Assembly (NCBI GenBank): GCA_022453515.1
Contig: JAJNNY010000008.1
Location: 558,001 to 622,000, forward strand
DNA from: Astrocystis sublimbata
Lineage: Eukaryota; Ascomycota; Sordariomycetes; Xylariales; Xylariaceae
Reading direction: 5' to 3'
DNA length: 64,000 nucleotides
Shown here: positions 1 through 12,310 of the stretch, in pieces
Position numbering within the stretch: the first letter of the stretch is position 1
How the letters are laid out: each line of letters begins with the position of its first letter
Notes under the pieces: model-generated
The model's input: the letters and a program-made list of their open reading frames with translations, nothing else
Database searches by the model: none
What the model was told of the DNA's origin: nothing
Position numbers and translations under genes: made by a program

Positions 1-1251
1 AGGTCACTGTCAGAGCCACAGTGTAGGCGAGGACCAATAAAATCGTGGTAAGAATAGCAAATCGCAGCTCGGACATGGGTGCTGCTCCATGGTCTGAGCG
101 TGTTGCTGTTGGGAGGAGCGCTCGACTTGATGGCGAACCCGTTCGCCCTTGCGTGCCGGGGATGGCGTTGGGACGCCATTTCAATACAGCATCCACGGAT
201 GCCCTGCATGGATGCACCTGCAAGGGAACAGAAAAGGTAACAAGAATGACAATGGCCGCTTTCGCAATGGTCGAGGCTGTCGATGGTGCATCTGAAACGG
301 TTCGTTAGTGACGAAAGTGAATACTGACAAGCGAGGTTCATACACATAGAGACAATATTGCCTGTAATGTCATTGCCGAACGACAAGTAGCCGGTGATGG
401 AAACTAGAACGTAGACACCAGCAGCGGAGCCTATGCTAGACGAAATCACGCCGAGTATGCTGCGTAACAAATCAGTAAACCCGTCAAAGTCTGGAGGCTT
501 AGATTGACTTACCTTTTTGGAGAATTGTCCTTGATCTCGTTAAGAATCGAGAACATGTTCTGGTGACAAGTATACGCAAAGATGACGACGGGCAAGCTGG
601 CGAGCGCTTCGACGGGCCCAGCCCACTGAATGATACGAATCTTGTCCCTTGGCGCCCAAGCATCGGAAGAGAAATGGTAGACCACAAGTACGATCAAATA
701 GCCGATAGCGACAAGGGCGATGATGCTCGTGTATTTGAGCGAGTCGAGACGGCGAAGGAAACTCAAAGGAATGATGACCAGCATGAATACAGTGATCCAA
801 AAGTTGCGGTCCATCAAGTAGGCGACCTCGGCGGCCCTGCTGTCAAAGCCTTCGGTAACACCTGGCATCAGGTCTCCGATGATGATCATGTATGACACGG
901 CCACGCCAAAGCACTTAATCGCGATGGCGGCATCGAAAATCACGGCGGCATTCGGATAGGTCATCTGCGACAGCGCAAAGAAGGACGACGAGCCGCGGTC
1001 GAGGTATCGAGCGCATCGTGATTGGAGGTAGAGGCCGAATGCCGATGTGAAGCCAGACCAGATAATGACAAACACTCCAAGCACCATGCCAAAATGCGAG
1101 AGCGCCGAGGGCATAGCGAGGGTGCCGGCGCCGAGAACTAGAAGACTTATCAGATTGATATGCCAGGGTGGGCCGAGTTCCTGGCGAAGAGAATTTGGGC
1201 AGCGGAAGTGGACGTACTGGTGTTGAGCAGGTTGGTCACGCTGCTGAACAT
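1..1251 (-). CDS. Vacuolar amino-acid transporter, AVT5/6/7-like (3' end beyond the window)
   Basis: Reads as a member of the amino acid/auxin permease family (Pfam Aa_trans), a multi-pass proton-coupled amino-acid exporter of the vacuolar membrane. Exons I can join: 1251-1218, 1137-513, 459-344 and 291-1, with GT-AG introns that keep frame. The first exon join gives NLLNTILGAGTLAMPSALS, the hallmark first helix of AVT proteins. Many hydrophobic helices follow, including VISSSIGSAAGVYVLVSITG and a GYLSFG motif. The last exon runs off the left edge, so the C-terminus is missing. The start is uncertain: ATG 1251 (MFSSVTNLLNT) is the only in-frame Met seen, but the frame stays open upstream through a Gly-rich stretch, so a further 5' exon is possible. 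It is divergent from the RO10 gene. The family assignment is solid; substrate and subfamily are inference. Confidence 0.85.
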
Positions 1252-2538
1252 GGAGGCGGTCCCGCCGCCGCCGCCATCTTTCGGGTGAGGCTTGGCCCGT
1301 CGATTTCTGGTCGAAGAAGATGGATCAGCATCGAGACATGGACCGCTCGGAAGTAATGGTTGAATGTTACCTCGTCATATCGGCGGATGCGCTTGTTCCC
1401 GCGTGGGAGCTGGTGCCCTCATGTGTGACGGCCGAATAATTCGGCATTAGCCCTGAGACGAGCAGACGGAGGGAGTCCTGTCTCAGGCACAGCAACGGCA
1501 CGATGTGTCAGCCCAAATCGCTTCCAATGCCTCGCTTGTCGCGTGTCACTCGTCCGGGCGCTCTTCGCTCGCCGCTCGCCACTCTTTTATGCCCACGCCT
1601 CTGATTGACCGACTTTTGAATGCGTATGCTAATGCCAAGTGCTGACCGATTGTCGCATAGGGACCGAGGGCGGCGATTTGAGTATGTACAGGCGTCGTCC
1701 GGGAGGCGCTGAAACGCTGATATCGCGAATAGAACAGGTGAATGTCGCTTGGTCGGTGTGGTCGAGGGTATTCGGGGGTGGGAGTGGGAGTGAGAGCGGG
1801 ATTTGTGTTGCTGATGTTGGTGCGCTTGCTTGCTGCCTGGCTCGCGTGGCGGTGGTATTGGAGTTGGATTGATGATGACAATCGGCATCCAGAGCCAGCC
1901 AAGGCCAGCTCCCTCCCTGGCCCGCCTGGAAGCTACCGGGGTACGTAAATCAAGATCACGCTCAGAACAGCTGTCATCGGCGCCTTGAAGGTCCACACTA
2001 GTAGGAGATTACGGGGGTTGCGACCAATAGCTCGCCGGGCAGCAGCGGCACGGCGTGCCGTGCACAGTTGCATCCCCACTATTGACGTGCTCGGCCCACC
2101 CATTCAGTGTCCGCACTGTATTCCAGCACTGTACCGTACCCCTGACTTGTGCAAGTGCTTGAGCCCTGTGCTGCCTTCTGGGTGTGGTCCTGCATGCCTG
2201 GAAACCTTCTAAAATCTGGGGAAATTCTTCTACTCCCGTCCCAATACATACATACCCGACCGGACATGTAGTTCGGCTGTCTGGTAGCCTGTAGGTACGT
2301 ACCCGCACCAGCCATGCCGCGTCTGCGACTTTGTCGACTTCCATAGATTACCTACATCTATCTCTTTCGTCTTCAGATCTCACAACAGATCACTTGTACG
2401 AGGTCTGTGAAGGTGCAAAACCGCATTTCGGTTACGATTGAAACGAACATCCTACCGGCATGCTGACTCTGACCCGTACGTCAGCGCGCGAGTCCACGGC
2501 AACCAAGAAAGCTCAGCCCGGTCCGGCATCTGCACACG
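1252..2538. other. Intergenic region between divergent genes
   Basis: This 1.3-kb stretch separates the minus-strand transporter and the plus-strand RO10 gene and presumably holds both promoters. Open frames here (up to about 160 codons) are compositionally odd and match nothing I recognise. I see no RNA gene or mobile element. Confidence 0.5.
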
Positions 2539-3197
2539 ATGGAATCTTCCATGGGCGAGTCAACGCTGTTGACTTTGCAGCTTCTCGAAGACCGCCTGCT
2601 GCGGATCGAGCATCTCCTGTACGGCAGCTCCGTTCCCCAGTCGACCACGTCAACAATACGAAGCCTACAAGACCTCGAACACCGCTTCTCCAAACTTCTG
2701 CAACACATCCGTGTCTACGGCGAGCTCCTCAAACTCTGTAAGTCGAACGACCGCTGCTACCTTTGCCACGCCTGGTATCGAGCTGCAGCTGACAGGCTAC
2801 AGATAAATCTAATCCGACACTATTCCACCCGCCCTCGGCTTCGGAACCCCCATCCGAGCTATCGTCCGAAGCACTACGCGCCATAGTTCTCTCCGCTGCC
2901 TCGTCATTCCCTGCCACAGCCTCGGCACTGAACGCCATAGCTGACACGCCCCTCCCCGACCCGGCCCTCAGCGCCGACATAGCCGTCTTACTACCGCGGA
3001 TGAAGGGCATCGAAGCAACGCAGCTGGCACAGGCCGCCGAGGTTGCCAACCTCCGAGCCCGCAGCGAAGCACTTGTCCGCAGCTGGTATCAGCGCGATAT
3101 CATGCGGTACTCTGATTTCGTTGCTGGCGTCGAGGGGAGGGTCGAGAGGGTCGAGCGGGACGTGAGGAGAGTCGAGAGGGCCAGAGATGAGATATGA
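2539..3197 (+). CDS. ro-10: Dynactin p24 subunit, nuclear distribution protein RO10
   Basis: Small subunit of the dynactin shoulder, which with dynein moves nuclei along microtubules in hyphae. Two exons, 2539-2737 and 2803-3197, are joined by a 65-nt intron (gtaagt...ctacag) and give 197 residues. The protein is helical: an N-terminal heptad region (LEDRLLRIEHLLYG, LQDLEHRFSKLLQHI) and a C-terminal coiled coil with repeated VERVE units ending ARDEI. Length and architecture match fungal RO10/DCTN3. An in-frame ATG has no better candidate nearby; earlier ATGs from 2460 lie in another frame. Without the intron the frame ends soon after 2738, which supports the splice. The gene stands alone, divergent from the transporter. 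Confidence 0.85.
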
Positions 3198-6100
3198 AAA
3201 TGCTGCTGGAGATCCGGTCTCGGTGGCCTATCGCATGTGCCTCTGCGACACGCCCAGGCTTACCTTTGACCTCCTCAACCATCCACATCGCGTGGGATCG
3301 TCCGAAGATCCTATCCTGTCGCACACGAGGCTATACTGTGCCGCTGTCACGGACGGTGCAAAGGGGTGAGAAGTCGACCAGTAAATGGGGAGTTCGCTGT
3401 CACCTGTAGACTTGCGGGGCTGATGCATTGTCAAACTATCTCACGATATCACATATCGGACCATTACCCCGCTCATGAGGGCTCATTGAGGTGCGGTACG
3501 CCGTTGTGTCGGGATTCCGGTCCTCGCGACGGATCGGCCAAAGGTGCTACGAGATTCACGCGTGTCACCAATTGTCAAACACAGTTCACGGATGCTGTCG
3601 GGATTGAGCGCATGTTCTTGTTGTTCCATGATGTCAGCAAGGCTTGGGTATGGTATGAGATTCAATTTCGGGCTCCGCGTTTCAGGATCATCTCTGCCCT
3701 GGGCGTGTATCTGCCGTGTATCCCGGAACATATGGGACTCCCAGTTTCTCGGTCAGAGGCTTGGTCATCAGGAACATTTACGGCTTCGGGTTCAAGTTTT
3801 CAAGGATTCAAACGTCGAGCCATCAATGGCATGGCAAGATTAAGCTGATAATCAAGAGCTAGCATGGTCAGCCCGTATTGTTGTTCAAGCCAGCCAGCCA
3901 CGCACTATTTTAGAAACGAAACACGACTGACGAGAAAGTTTATTCGGCAAGTAAGGTTGGTGTCGACGCCTCTTGTCACTGGCAACCGGGCTCGACTAGC
4001 TTGACTGGGAACGATGGATGTTCGACGGTGGGGCTATGGATCCCTACCTAACGCCTTGCGGGCTGGCGGCGTGTTTCATCGTTAAACTGCCAAAAATGGC
4101 GTACTGCTGTAGTTCTAGCCTCTATCTAGCTCGTAGCTTTAATATGACAATATTAGCAAGATGAAAGGGTCCGAATCCTGGATCATTTGCGCTCGGTAAC
4201 TTTAAATGGTAGCGCAAAAAACTATTGCAACACTCTTGGTTTTGACTGGTATCCGGACGGCCATGATATCGTCAATGTGGTGAGCCATTGCCAGAGCCAG
4301 TCTAGGGCAGTAGGAATTGTGTCCATGGCCGGGTGGTCGTGCATTTGTGACAAAAGCACTGGATTGACTGGGTCGAGAGTACAGATTGTGTTTGATGAGC
4401 CTCAAACACAGTAGCTCCAAGCCGCACGATTGGCCCGCTTATGATCCATGCGGATTTTCGCTGACCTCTGAAGCGGTGGCAGGTAGGTAGGTACCTACGT
4501 TGTAATCGTAGTAAACCCGACACTGATATTACAGTACAGATCCTAGATCTGAAGCTGACGACACCTATCGCGAAACCCCAGGAAACATATACGAGTACCT
4601 AGGACGGTCCACCTCTACTATTCGTAGTACATGCACATTACTAGTATACTAAGTAGACAGCAGTGCAAGGCAACCATCAGCGAATGGCGCGCCTCTTTTG
4701 GCGACTTGTATCTGATAATGATAATGTAAGTATCAAGTGTATCACACGGGCATTCCTCACGTGGCATGTTGGTAACATCTCAGTCAAATTTCCCCAGGAT
4801 GACGGGTCGTGGCTGGCGTGGCTGCTCGCGTGGTTGGCTGGAAGGGAGCCGCCGCTCCTCCCAGATCATGTAGACGGCTCGAGAGCAGAGAATCGTCGGC
4901 CAATCAAGCTCGGCGTTTCCCTCTTAACCCGGTCTCCAGCGCCGCCCTCCATGGGCCCTCGTCTTCCCTTCATTTTGTCTTGGCACGCAGCGTCCGAATG
5001 CTAGCCCCGTTACAAGATGTCGATCTGTCTCAAACAGCCAGCCAGACAGCCAAACTCGCCAGATCACCTTGCGACCACTCAAACAACATCGTGTGCCTCG
5101 TCAGTGTCGTCACGTACATACGTCAAAGTTGCCGCCGGTCCGACCTCTGCGGTCTAGGTCGGACCTTGGTGGTAAATTAGCAACTCTTTTTCAGGACTCA
5201 GCAACCTGCGTGCCGGGCGTGGACAACGCTAAAATGTCGTGTCTGAAAGAGGGCGCTTGTATACCTGTGAACAACCATCGCACATGGCCTCGGGATGCTG
5301 TTGGTTCAACTTGTAGCTGAAATGATTCGATGAGATCCAACCTTCATTCAAAAGTACATACTCCATACTTAGGCACGTACAACATTCATACCAACGACTC
5401 ACGCTAGTTGAAATATACGTCAACTTATTGAATAGCTCATGTAATATCGCGGCTTCGGCTACCGAATGGGGAACCGATGACACCCGCGTCCTTGATTTAT
5501 ACCTTGATCTGCGTGATTCGAGGGTCTCGACAGGTATACTTGCTGGATATGTTGATGTGGCCAGCTGCATGCCGGTGCCTATCCAGAGGGGCAAGTCCGG
5601 TTGATTCTCTGACGTACGGTGTTGGACAAAAAGGTGGTATCGCAAGCAGCATTTTGAGCAATTCAACGCCACAATACACAAGGCGGGGAGTTGTTGAATG
5701 CATTGTCGCAATTCCGGGAGCACACGAGCGGCAATTTACTAGGCTCGCTAGGTACACTGACCACACTAGAGGTACAGTAGACGGGTACATGGCGAGTACT
5801 TGCCGTCAGGCTGGCAAGTCTGGAAATAGCACACACTCCCGAACTCCTGTCGCTGTACCTGTGCCTTTTCCCACAACGGGCCGGGCTCTAGACAGATGCA
5901 GGCAGGGCACGCCGAGCACGCCTACGCCTGCACAACAACAGGCACGAGCAAGATTGACCACTCAAGCAAGAGACTACCTTGCCCAGGCATGTACAAGATT
6001 CCCCATCGTCTCCACTCACCCCTACCCCAAGCCAATGGCGGCGTGTTCTGCCACGGCCTCGAGCCCCCCCTGGTCTCGTCGGCCCTGGGATGTGAGCGTG

Positions 6101-7428
6101 CCATTGGTTGTTGAAGAGATGTACCTGAGGGACGTAGGGAGGTGCTCATGTAGGTGCGCAAGACCATGTTGTTCCAGGCATCCAGGCTGGGAGACACCTA
6201 AATCAGGGCACCCGCTAGGATCCTTACCCGCCCCGTTCAGGTACCTACTTGGCTACCTCCCTCGCTCTATGTAGTATCTAGTAGGTACATATATCACTGT
6301 AGCACGGTACCTAGTAGCGTCTCCCCACTAAATCCTGGTTCCTGTGTGCCTGTGCTGGTCTGGCTGGTCTGGCTGGTCTGGCTCACACCTTGCTCCGCCC
6401 GGTTGTGCACCCTGCCTCCTCCCTCGCTGCCTTTCCTTTTAATTACCTACTACGCGACCATCCCCCCGTCTTTTCTGCGAGAGACCAACAACCCGCTGCT
6501 GTCGATCGCCCGCTCGTCTTCGCCCATCGCCCCAGCTTCAAGACGCCCCCTATTGCGAACCTGATCACATCGCTCCCCAGCGCGCCGACTACAACCCTCA
6601 CTGGCTGTAAACCACTGTCGACCTCAGATTCAGGAGACTACGTTGGTTTGGAATTCTCAGGACAACCAGAAAAGGACATCCGACTTGCCGGTATCGAAGT
6701 GAAAAGAGAAGATTAATCAGGCGATCGGGCCACGTTCGCCCAACTGAGGACTAGAAAGAACACCACGAAATACCATATCCGATTTGCGACCGCAATCTGC
6801 TTGCTGGACTGCCTGGACTACCCCAGCATCGAGTTCACGGTCCGCATTAGCCGTCCGTCCCGACCCGGCTTGCATTCTCGCCCACAATACCCGGCTCGAC
6901 ACATACGACCGAACCTTCGGCGACACGCAGTCATTCGAGTAACTCGGGCGCTCGATTTGTGACTGAAAGCAATTCAAGGCACAAACGCTCCCTAAGTGCG
7001 CGCCGGAGATTTAAGTAAAAATTGGCCTGCCATCAAGTCGCCCTCATAGCCACGACTTTTGTACTGCACAACTCCCTTTGGCGCCTACTGCTATCGCATT
7101 GCCGAGTTTGTTTCGACGACAAGCCTCAACTCAAGTCACTCTTTTCTCACTACTCGAACGCTTGTATCTATCTACCTGGGTTTCCACAGGGTGTATATTT
7201 TTTGGTGTGATATCTGAGCAGTCTACCTGAACACTGTCATCACTCGCCATCTTGAGCCGCTCCATAGATTGCACACGATTCGTCACTATTCCACGAAAGC
7301 TAGACTTATCGTTGAACGGGTGGAAATCAACACAAAGCATACTCCTACCTGTTTGATCGCGACATAGCCGACGATCGTCGTTCCTTATGAACTCGTACGG
7401 TTCCTTTCAATCTCCATCACTACAAAAA
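3198..7428. other. Long intergenic region and SHO1 leader
   Basis: A 4.2-kb gap. The longest open frame, 5477-6274 on the plus strand (265 codons), is rich in Arg, Cys and Thr, has no recognisable motif and is not believed to be a gene. Several GGTACCTAC-type motifs occur (4482-4498, about 6239-6250, about 6300). The last kilobase (about 6400-7428) is pyrimidine-rich with many short upstream ATGs and probably includes a long SHO1 promoter or leader. No tRNA or transposon is seen. Confidence 0.5.
6354..6383. repeat. Short tandem repeat, 9-bp unit
   Basis: Three to four copies of a TGGCTGGTC-like unit in a row, in the presumed SHO1 upstream region. It is a simple repeat with no visible coding role. 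Confidence 0.8.
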
Positions 7429-8458
7429 ATGGAACAATCAAGAGCTGGCTACGGCCGAAAACGATTGAGCATGGGCAACGTGATCGGCGACCCATTTGCT
7501 CTTGCTACCATATCAATCGCCGCTGTAAGTGCCTCAGCAATAATACTAACAGCGCTGGGCCTTTTACTAACCTTCTCATGCAGCTCGCGTGGCTCATTTC
7601 TCTAATTGGCTCCATCATCGGCCAAATCAACTCAGATCCCTCCAGCCGGGATACTGCCTTTCCCAAGTTTGTGTGGTGGTCTATTGTATTCATGTTTCTA
7701 TTGATTCCCGGAGTGTTCGTCGTCGTGGCCTCCGATTCTATTCAGACGTATCACGTTGCTTTGGTTGGGTACATGGGTGCCGGTCTCGTGCTCACCTCGT
7801 CCTCCGTCAACTCGTTGATATACTTCAGTGAAGGCTCTCGTCAAGCTGCAGGCGCTGGCTTCATCCTGTTGTCAATGGTTAACGTAAGTTTCACCACATT
7901 CACCACCATCGACTTAGACAATCATCATTTGGTAGACGAATGTACTCTGTATTAACGACGAAACAGATTGTGTGGATCTTCTATTTCGGCTCGGCACCCT
8001 CGGGGGTTGCTCGTGCGTATATCGACTCTTTCGCCCTGCAGAAAGAGTCAAACATGAGACGACAAACTATGAATGGCTACGGCGGCCGCCCCGAAACCTC
8101 CGTTTCTGTTCAGCCTCCACAAATGTATACGTCCGCCCAACTGAACGGCTTCGAAAACCCATCGCCTGTTGGTGGTTTGAACGGAAGCGGTCCCCGAAAC
8201 TCGTCTCCCGCCTTTCCTGCGCCTGGCATGAAGGCCCAGCAGCCACAGGCGGAACCTGAGATTGCCGCCCCGTCGGAATATCCGTACCGTGCGAAGGCCA
8301 TCTACAGTTATGAGGCGAACCCTGAAGACGCCAATGAAATCTCCTTCTCGAAGCACGAGATCCTGGAGGTCAGCGATGTCAGTGGGCGGTGGTGGCAAGC
8401 GAGAAAAGAGAGCGGCGAGACAGGTATTGCTCCGAGCAACTACCTCATCTTATTATGA
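7429..8458 (+). CDS. SHO1: High-osmolarity signalling protein SHO1
   Basis: Plasma-membrane osmosensor/scaffold of the HOG MAP-kinase pathway; its SH3 domain recruits the MAPKK Pbs2. Exons 7429-7524, 7584-7883 and 7967-8458, all phase 0, give 295 residues. Four hydrophobic helices fill about residues 20-140 ([70 protein letters not shown]). A Ser/Pro/Gln-rich linker follows, then an SH3 domain over the last 58 residues (ALYDY-like AIYSY, acidic loop, [16 protein letters not shown]). An in-frame ATG at 7387 would add 14 residues; I prefer 7429 because fungal SHO1 proteins start close to the first helix. Length is typical of the family. Confidence 0.95.
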
Positions 8459-10190
8459 GCGGGCATTGGTTCCTTTCGGCGTCTACTACGGTTGATTTAA
8501 CTACCATTCTGGATTCACCTCATCAGGACCAGACGTGTAGGGGACTGGTTTTGAGCGCCCCCTTATACCCAATGAGGACAGAGACTCTCCCACGACTACG
8601 GGGCTTGCGCCATCAGCGCAGCATGTCGAGCATGACTTGCGGTAGTAAATACGAACCGAGCGGTCCACTCATCTTGCCTCTGTCACAAATTTACAACTTA
8701 TTCTATTTTCTCCCCCGGACGGACGGACCTTGGTCTGTTAATTTTTATTATTCCTTTTCTCTCGGGGCAAACTCGATACCTTTTGTTATTTCCTCGGGAA
8801 ACCCCACTTTTCCATCTATTTTTGTATTATTTTTGTGTGACATGAGAGGGACAAAACCGAGTCTTTGTTTGGCACTGCATGGGGTGGAACAGTGTTGGGG
8901 TGGAACTGTGTGGCTCAGTGGGCATGCGAAAGAGGAGGTTCGTATATATTGAAACGGCAGGGCTACTAGGGAAAGGGCGAGTACACAGCACACAAATCAG
9001 ACGCTTCAGCGGTCAGGGGGAATCCCTGAGTCGCTTGGACGATGGGCGCAGAGGGCAGTACTGAGGAAACACGGCGAAAAGAGCAAGGGCTCAGCCGTTC
9101 AATGGCAGTAAAATATCCTGCCGTAAAAGAACACGAAGATTTTACGAAGGTTACGTTACGTATTCGTTTGGTTTTTTTTTTCCTGTAAAGGTGTTTTGTT
9201 TTTGTTTTTTGCTTTGTTACCAGTTTATGACGACAACTGACTCTGCAAAATGTATACACCCATACTGTTACTGTCTATCAATGAACAAAATGAACCAAAC
9301 AAAAGCGGCCTTCGAGATTTCGCATGTCACGCCTAGTGTCTGATATTTGGATACGATGGAGATGGTCATGGTACAGTCAGTACTTGGATCAGCGTTGGCC
9401 GCCGATGCAACTTCGGATAGCTGATAGTGCCAAAGACATGCACATAACACTACCTGGATGCACCGCACCGATATCTCGCTGTATGTTCACAGACCTAGAG
9501 GGAGCCTCACAGCTTCCAAGACAACCCTCAACCTCTGCTTCCGACACCGACAAACGCCCACTATCCACCTAGATCCGCGTCATCTTCCAACTATGACGTA
9601 GCCCAAACCTATCTCTTGTCGGACAGACCCCTTGCTGCTGCTGCTGCTGCTTCTGCTGCGTATATTGGTGCCCGAGAAGTCATGACAAGATGCGATTGTC
9701 TCCCTTGCGGCGCGGGGGCAATGTGATCGAGCGTAGCACAACAACAGCATAGTAGCGAAGGTGGCGTGTTGTGCCATGGTGTTGTCGACCAGCGGTGTGA
9801 TGTGTCGTGTTGGGTCTTATCGTGCCATGTCGCGTCTTCGTAATAAAAATAGGATCTTCGACATATGTCCATACAGGTATTACCTGGTCTAGTGAGAAGC
9901 CAAGCCGCTGCATCGTACATCGTGAGCAGCGCTATCGGGTAATAGAGAGGTTGATGCTAGGCAGCATTGCTTCTACTACGGGCCAAGAACGGGGACGCAT
10001 GATGCGTGTGTTTGCGTAATTACCGTACGCCGTATCAGCACGTCGGATGGTTGTCGGGTGTAGAATGATGCAGATACGGTAGTCGATTTCATACCATATG
10101 CCATGCCTGTAATCTCTTCTGTCCTTGACGTCTTCATTGCTTCTCAACGTGTCGTGTTGTGTAAGTCTTCACAATTTCACACATCACACA
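8459..10190. other. Intergenic region between convergent SHO1 and SPC19
   Basis: A 1.7-kb gap holding the 3' ends of two convergent genes. Just after SHO1 lie T-rich tracts (about 8700-8840 and 9170-9215) suited to 3' UTR and polyadenylation signals. A CTG/CAG run sits at 9633-9660. I see no convincing gene. Confidence 0.5.
9633..9660. repeat. CTG trinucleotide run
   Basis: About nine CTG units with one TTC interruption, in non-coding sequence between convergent genes. Confidence 0.8.
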
Positions 10191-10832
10191 TCACGTAGCA
10201 TCCAACCGCTTCCGCAGCTCGCGCTCTTTCTGAAGGACCTCGAGCTCCAGCCTCTCGACGCTGTACTGCAGGGCCTCGCGGCGCTGCTTGAGGACGCGGG
10301 CGCGCAGCTTGGCGCTGGCGTCGAGTTGCGCAGAACCACTACCTCCCTTATTCGCTTGAGCGCGCGACGAGGAGGAAGCAGAGGTGCTTGATTGCTTGGT
10401 GTCCGCCAGCCGCCCCTGCTGCAGCTCGGCCCGGGCCTTCAGCGAGTCGATGCGGCGGTCGACGCGGTCGATGTGCGCGTCGGCGCGGTCCAGGAGGGTG
10501 GTGATGGCGGGCGCGAGCTCGGAGCGCAGCGAGGCTTCGGCGGTTTGGAGCGTGTTTTGCGGGATGAGCTCGTAATGCTGTTTTTGGGGTTGCCGTCAGC
10601 TCTTCTCGGGATCGTTACTATCTGGGAGTCGCTGGGTGCAGAGAACTGATTGATGATGGGAAATAGGGACGGGAAGACATACCCTGGCTGTCTTCAGCAC
10701 GTTCAGAAGACGCGGAAAGTCGGACACGCCGTTCTCGAGCGTGCTGACGGAGGATTCGAGGAACGACAGCGATGTCCGCAGGGATGCGACGCAGTCGCTG
10801 TATGTTGATGCATGGCCTGATGCGGTCGACAT
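10191..10832 (-). CDS. SPC19: DASH/Dam1 complex subunit Spc19
   Basis: Component of the outer-kinetochore DASH ring, which couples chromosomes to spindle microtubules. Two exons, 10832-10683 and 10577-10191, both phase 0, give 178 residues. The N-terminal half carries the family signature: SLRTSLSFLESSVSTLENGV, then FPRLLNVLKTARHYELIPQ across the splice, then a helical segment with LLDRADAHIDRVDRRIDSL. The C-terminus is a basic coiled coil (QRREALQYSVERLELEVLQK). Fungal Spc19 proteins are about 160-190 residues, so this looks complete. ATG 10832 (MSTASGHAST) is chosen because the conserved region begins about 15 residues later; more upstream in-frame Met codons exist but add unrelated sequence. 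Confidence 0.92.
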
Positions 10833-11641
10833 GTTTGCGTCCGACTCTGGGACGGAATCGTGGATGGGTTTCTTTGTGTACAATGTGGGGAGACTGGTGG
10901 GATGTGTGTGTATGGTGTGGGATGTGGGATGTTGGAAGCCAAGGTTCAACGATCCCGGCGTCGGGTGTCGTGGTTGGGTTATTGCTCCACAGTTACCGGC
11001 CGGCATGGAGCCCCAGGCATCGGTGGGGCAATGCAAACCTAAGTACCTAATCGTACTCTGTTCCGACTTCATCTACAGTAGCCCACGCAAGCTCTCCCTG
11101 CTCATGGGCCGGGCATGTAGTGTGAAAATTAAGTGAAAGTGCCACTTAAGCCATGTCACTATCTAGATCAAGTCTACTAAAGCAACATATGATCTCATCC
11201 TCATCCGGTTCTATAGGACCTATTTAAAAGCAATCTATACCTATACGATAGTTACAAAGTATTACCGGCGGGATTACGCAGGATACTGATCTAAGGCATG
11301 TGTAAGTGGACATTGCATCTATTTTTTCACACCACATGCCAGGTACCTGCGTCGCACTTTCGATGGAGCTCCAGATTCAGTTGGCTTTTAAGTTTTAACT
11401 TTGCTTAGGTGCAGAGTCCAATGTTGCATGAATAATCTACGCGAAGCAAACTATCAATAGGGGTTTTGTTTTATTGTAGCATCGGGGCGCTGTCGAGAGG
11501 CCGTGTAAGCTGCACGTAGCAAATCGTGAAAGCCGGGCAAACGATTAAGAGTGCGAGGAGGAAATTTATTATTCGACATCGGGCGTGATGCCTAGTCTAC
11601 TAAACTTCTTTCTATCATAACCTGCCTCCCATCCAGAATAG
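10833..11641. other. Intergenic region
   Basis: An 0.8-kb stretch upstream of SPC19 and downstream of the next minus-strand gene. It turns AT-rich after about 11150. No gene, RNA or repeat is recognised. Confidence 0.5.
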
Positions 11642-12310
11642 CTAACCAGCGTTGCTTCCGTAACGATCGCAGTATCGGGACGATCGTTCGCGAGAGATTT
11701 TTGACGTGTCCTTCTTAGGAAGTGGCCCGATGTTTCTCAAGATCGTATCGAAGTCAGTGCCCGCGCTCGGAGATGTCTCGTCTGCGAGCATCAGACCCGT
11801 AGAGTACGCAGGCTGACCTGGCTGCGACTGTTGGTGAGATGAGGCTTTATTTGACGCTTGACTGCCAGTCGAAGCGTGAGTTTCCTTGTGGACTGGTATG
11901 AGGCCCGTGTCCGGATGCACCACGGTGTTCGCAGGCGTATTTGCCTGGCTCGACTGAATGTTGTCTCTATAAGACACCGATGGATAGCTGCGATCATGTT
12001 CGGATGAGCTGCTGGGCTGGAGAGGGTGTATGTTCAGGCTACTGAAGCGTCGTGGGATAGTAGGAGGAGTGTCTGCACTTGATTCCGTCGTCGTTGGCTG
12101 ACTGCTGACTTGCAAACCTTCGACTAACGGATTGGCTGCCAGCTCGTGGTGCTTCATATCGGTAGACATACGCCCCTTGCGCTCGTGCGGGCCACTGCCT
12201 GTAGCGACCTCCTTCTCGGAGCTAACATCGTCGTGGCGAACGTCCGAATATTGATAAACATAGGGGTCAGCATACTTGTAACCAGGCTGTGATGACGAGG
12301 CCATTGTCAC
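11642..12310 (-). CDS. Hypothetical disordered Ser/Thr/Gln-rich protein
   Basis: An uninterrupted frame of 222 codons with a composition typical of disordered fungal proteins: Ser, Thr, Pro, Gln and His rich, with no membrane helix and no signal peptide. It begins MTMASSSQPGYKYADPYVY; a second Met three codons in is an equal start. An aromatic/Tyr-rich N-terminus is followed by an acidic/Ser patch, and a more ordered segment near the C-terminus (TDFDTILRNIGPLPKK) may be a short linear motif. No family is recognised. It is isolated and gene status rests mainly on length and composition. Confidence 0.5.
   Translation of the reverse strand: MTMASSSQPGYKYADPYVYQYSDVRHDDVSSEKEVATGSGPHERKGRMSTDMKHHELAANPLVEGLQVSSQPTTTESSADTPPTIPRRFSSLNIHPLQPSSSSEHDRSYPSVSYRDNIQSSQANTPANTVVHPDTGLIPVHKETHASTGSQASNKASSHQQSQPGQPAYSTGLMLADETSPSAGTDFDTILRNIGPLPKKDTSKISRERSSRYCDRYGSNAG

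Noticed and set aside
1508..1996. 162-codon open frame on the minus strand
   Set aside because: Ser/His/Arg/Pro low-complexity sequence in a divergent promoter region, with no start context or family.
3366..3848. 160-codon open frame on the plus strand
   Set aside because: No motif, odd composition, and competing frames on both strands; not supported.
4160..4180. Possible tRNA B box (GGTCCGAATCC)
   Set aside because: No A box at proper distance and no cloverleaf; chance match.
5477..6274. 265-codon open frame on the plus strand
   Set aside because: Composition is Arg/Cys/Thr-heavy with no recognised motif, and it overlaps a GGTACCTAC motif; most likely a chance frame in GC-rich intergenic DNA.
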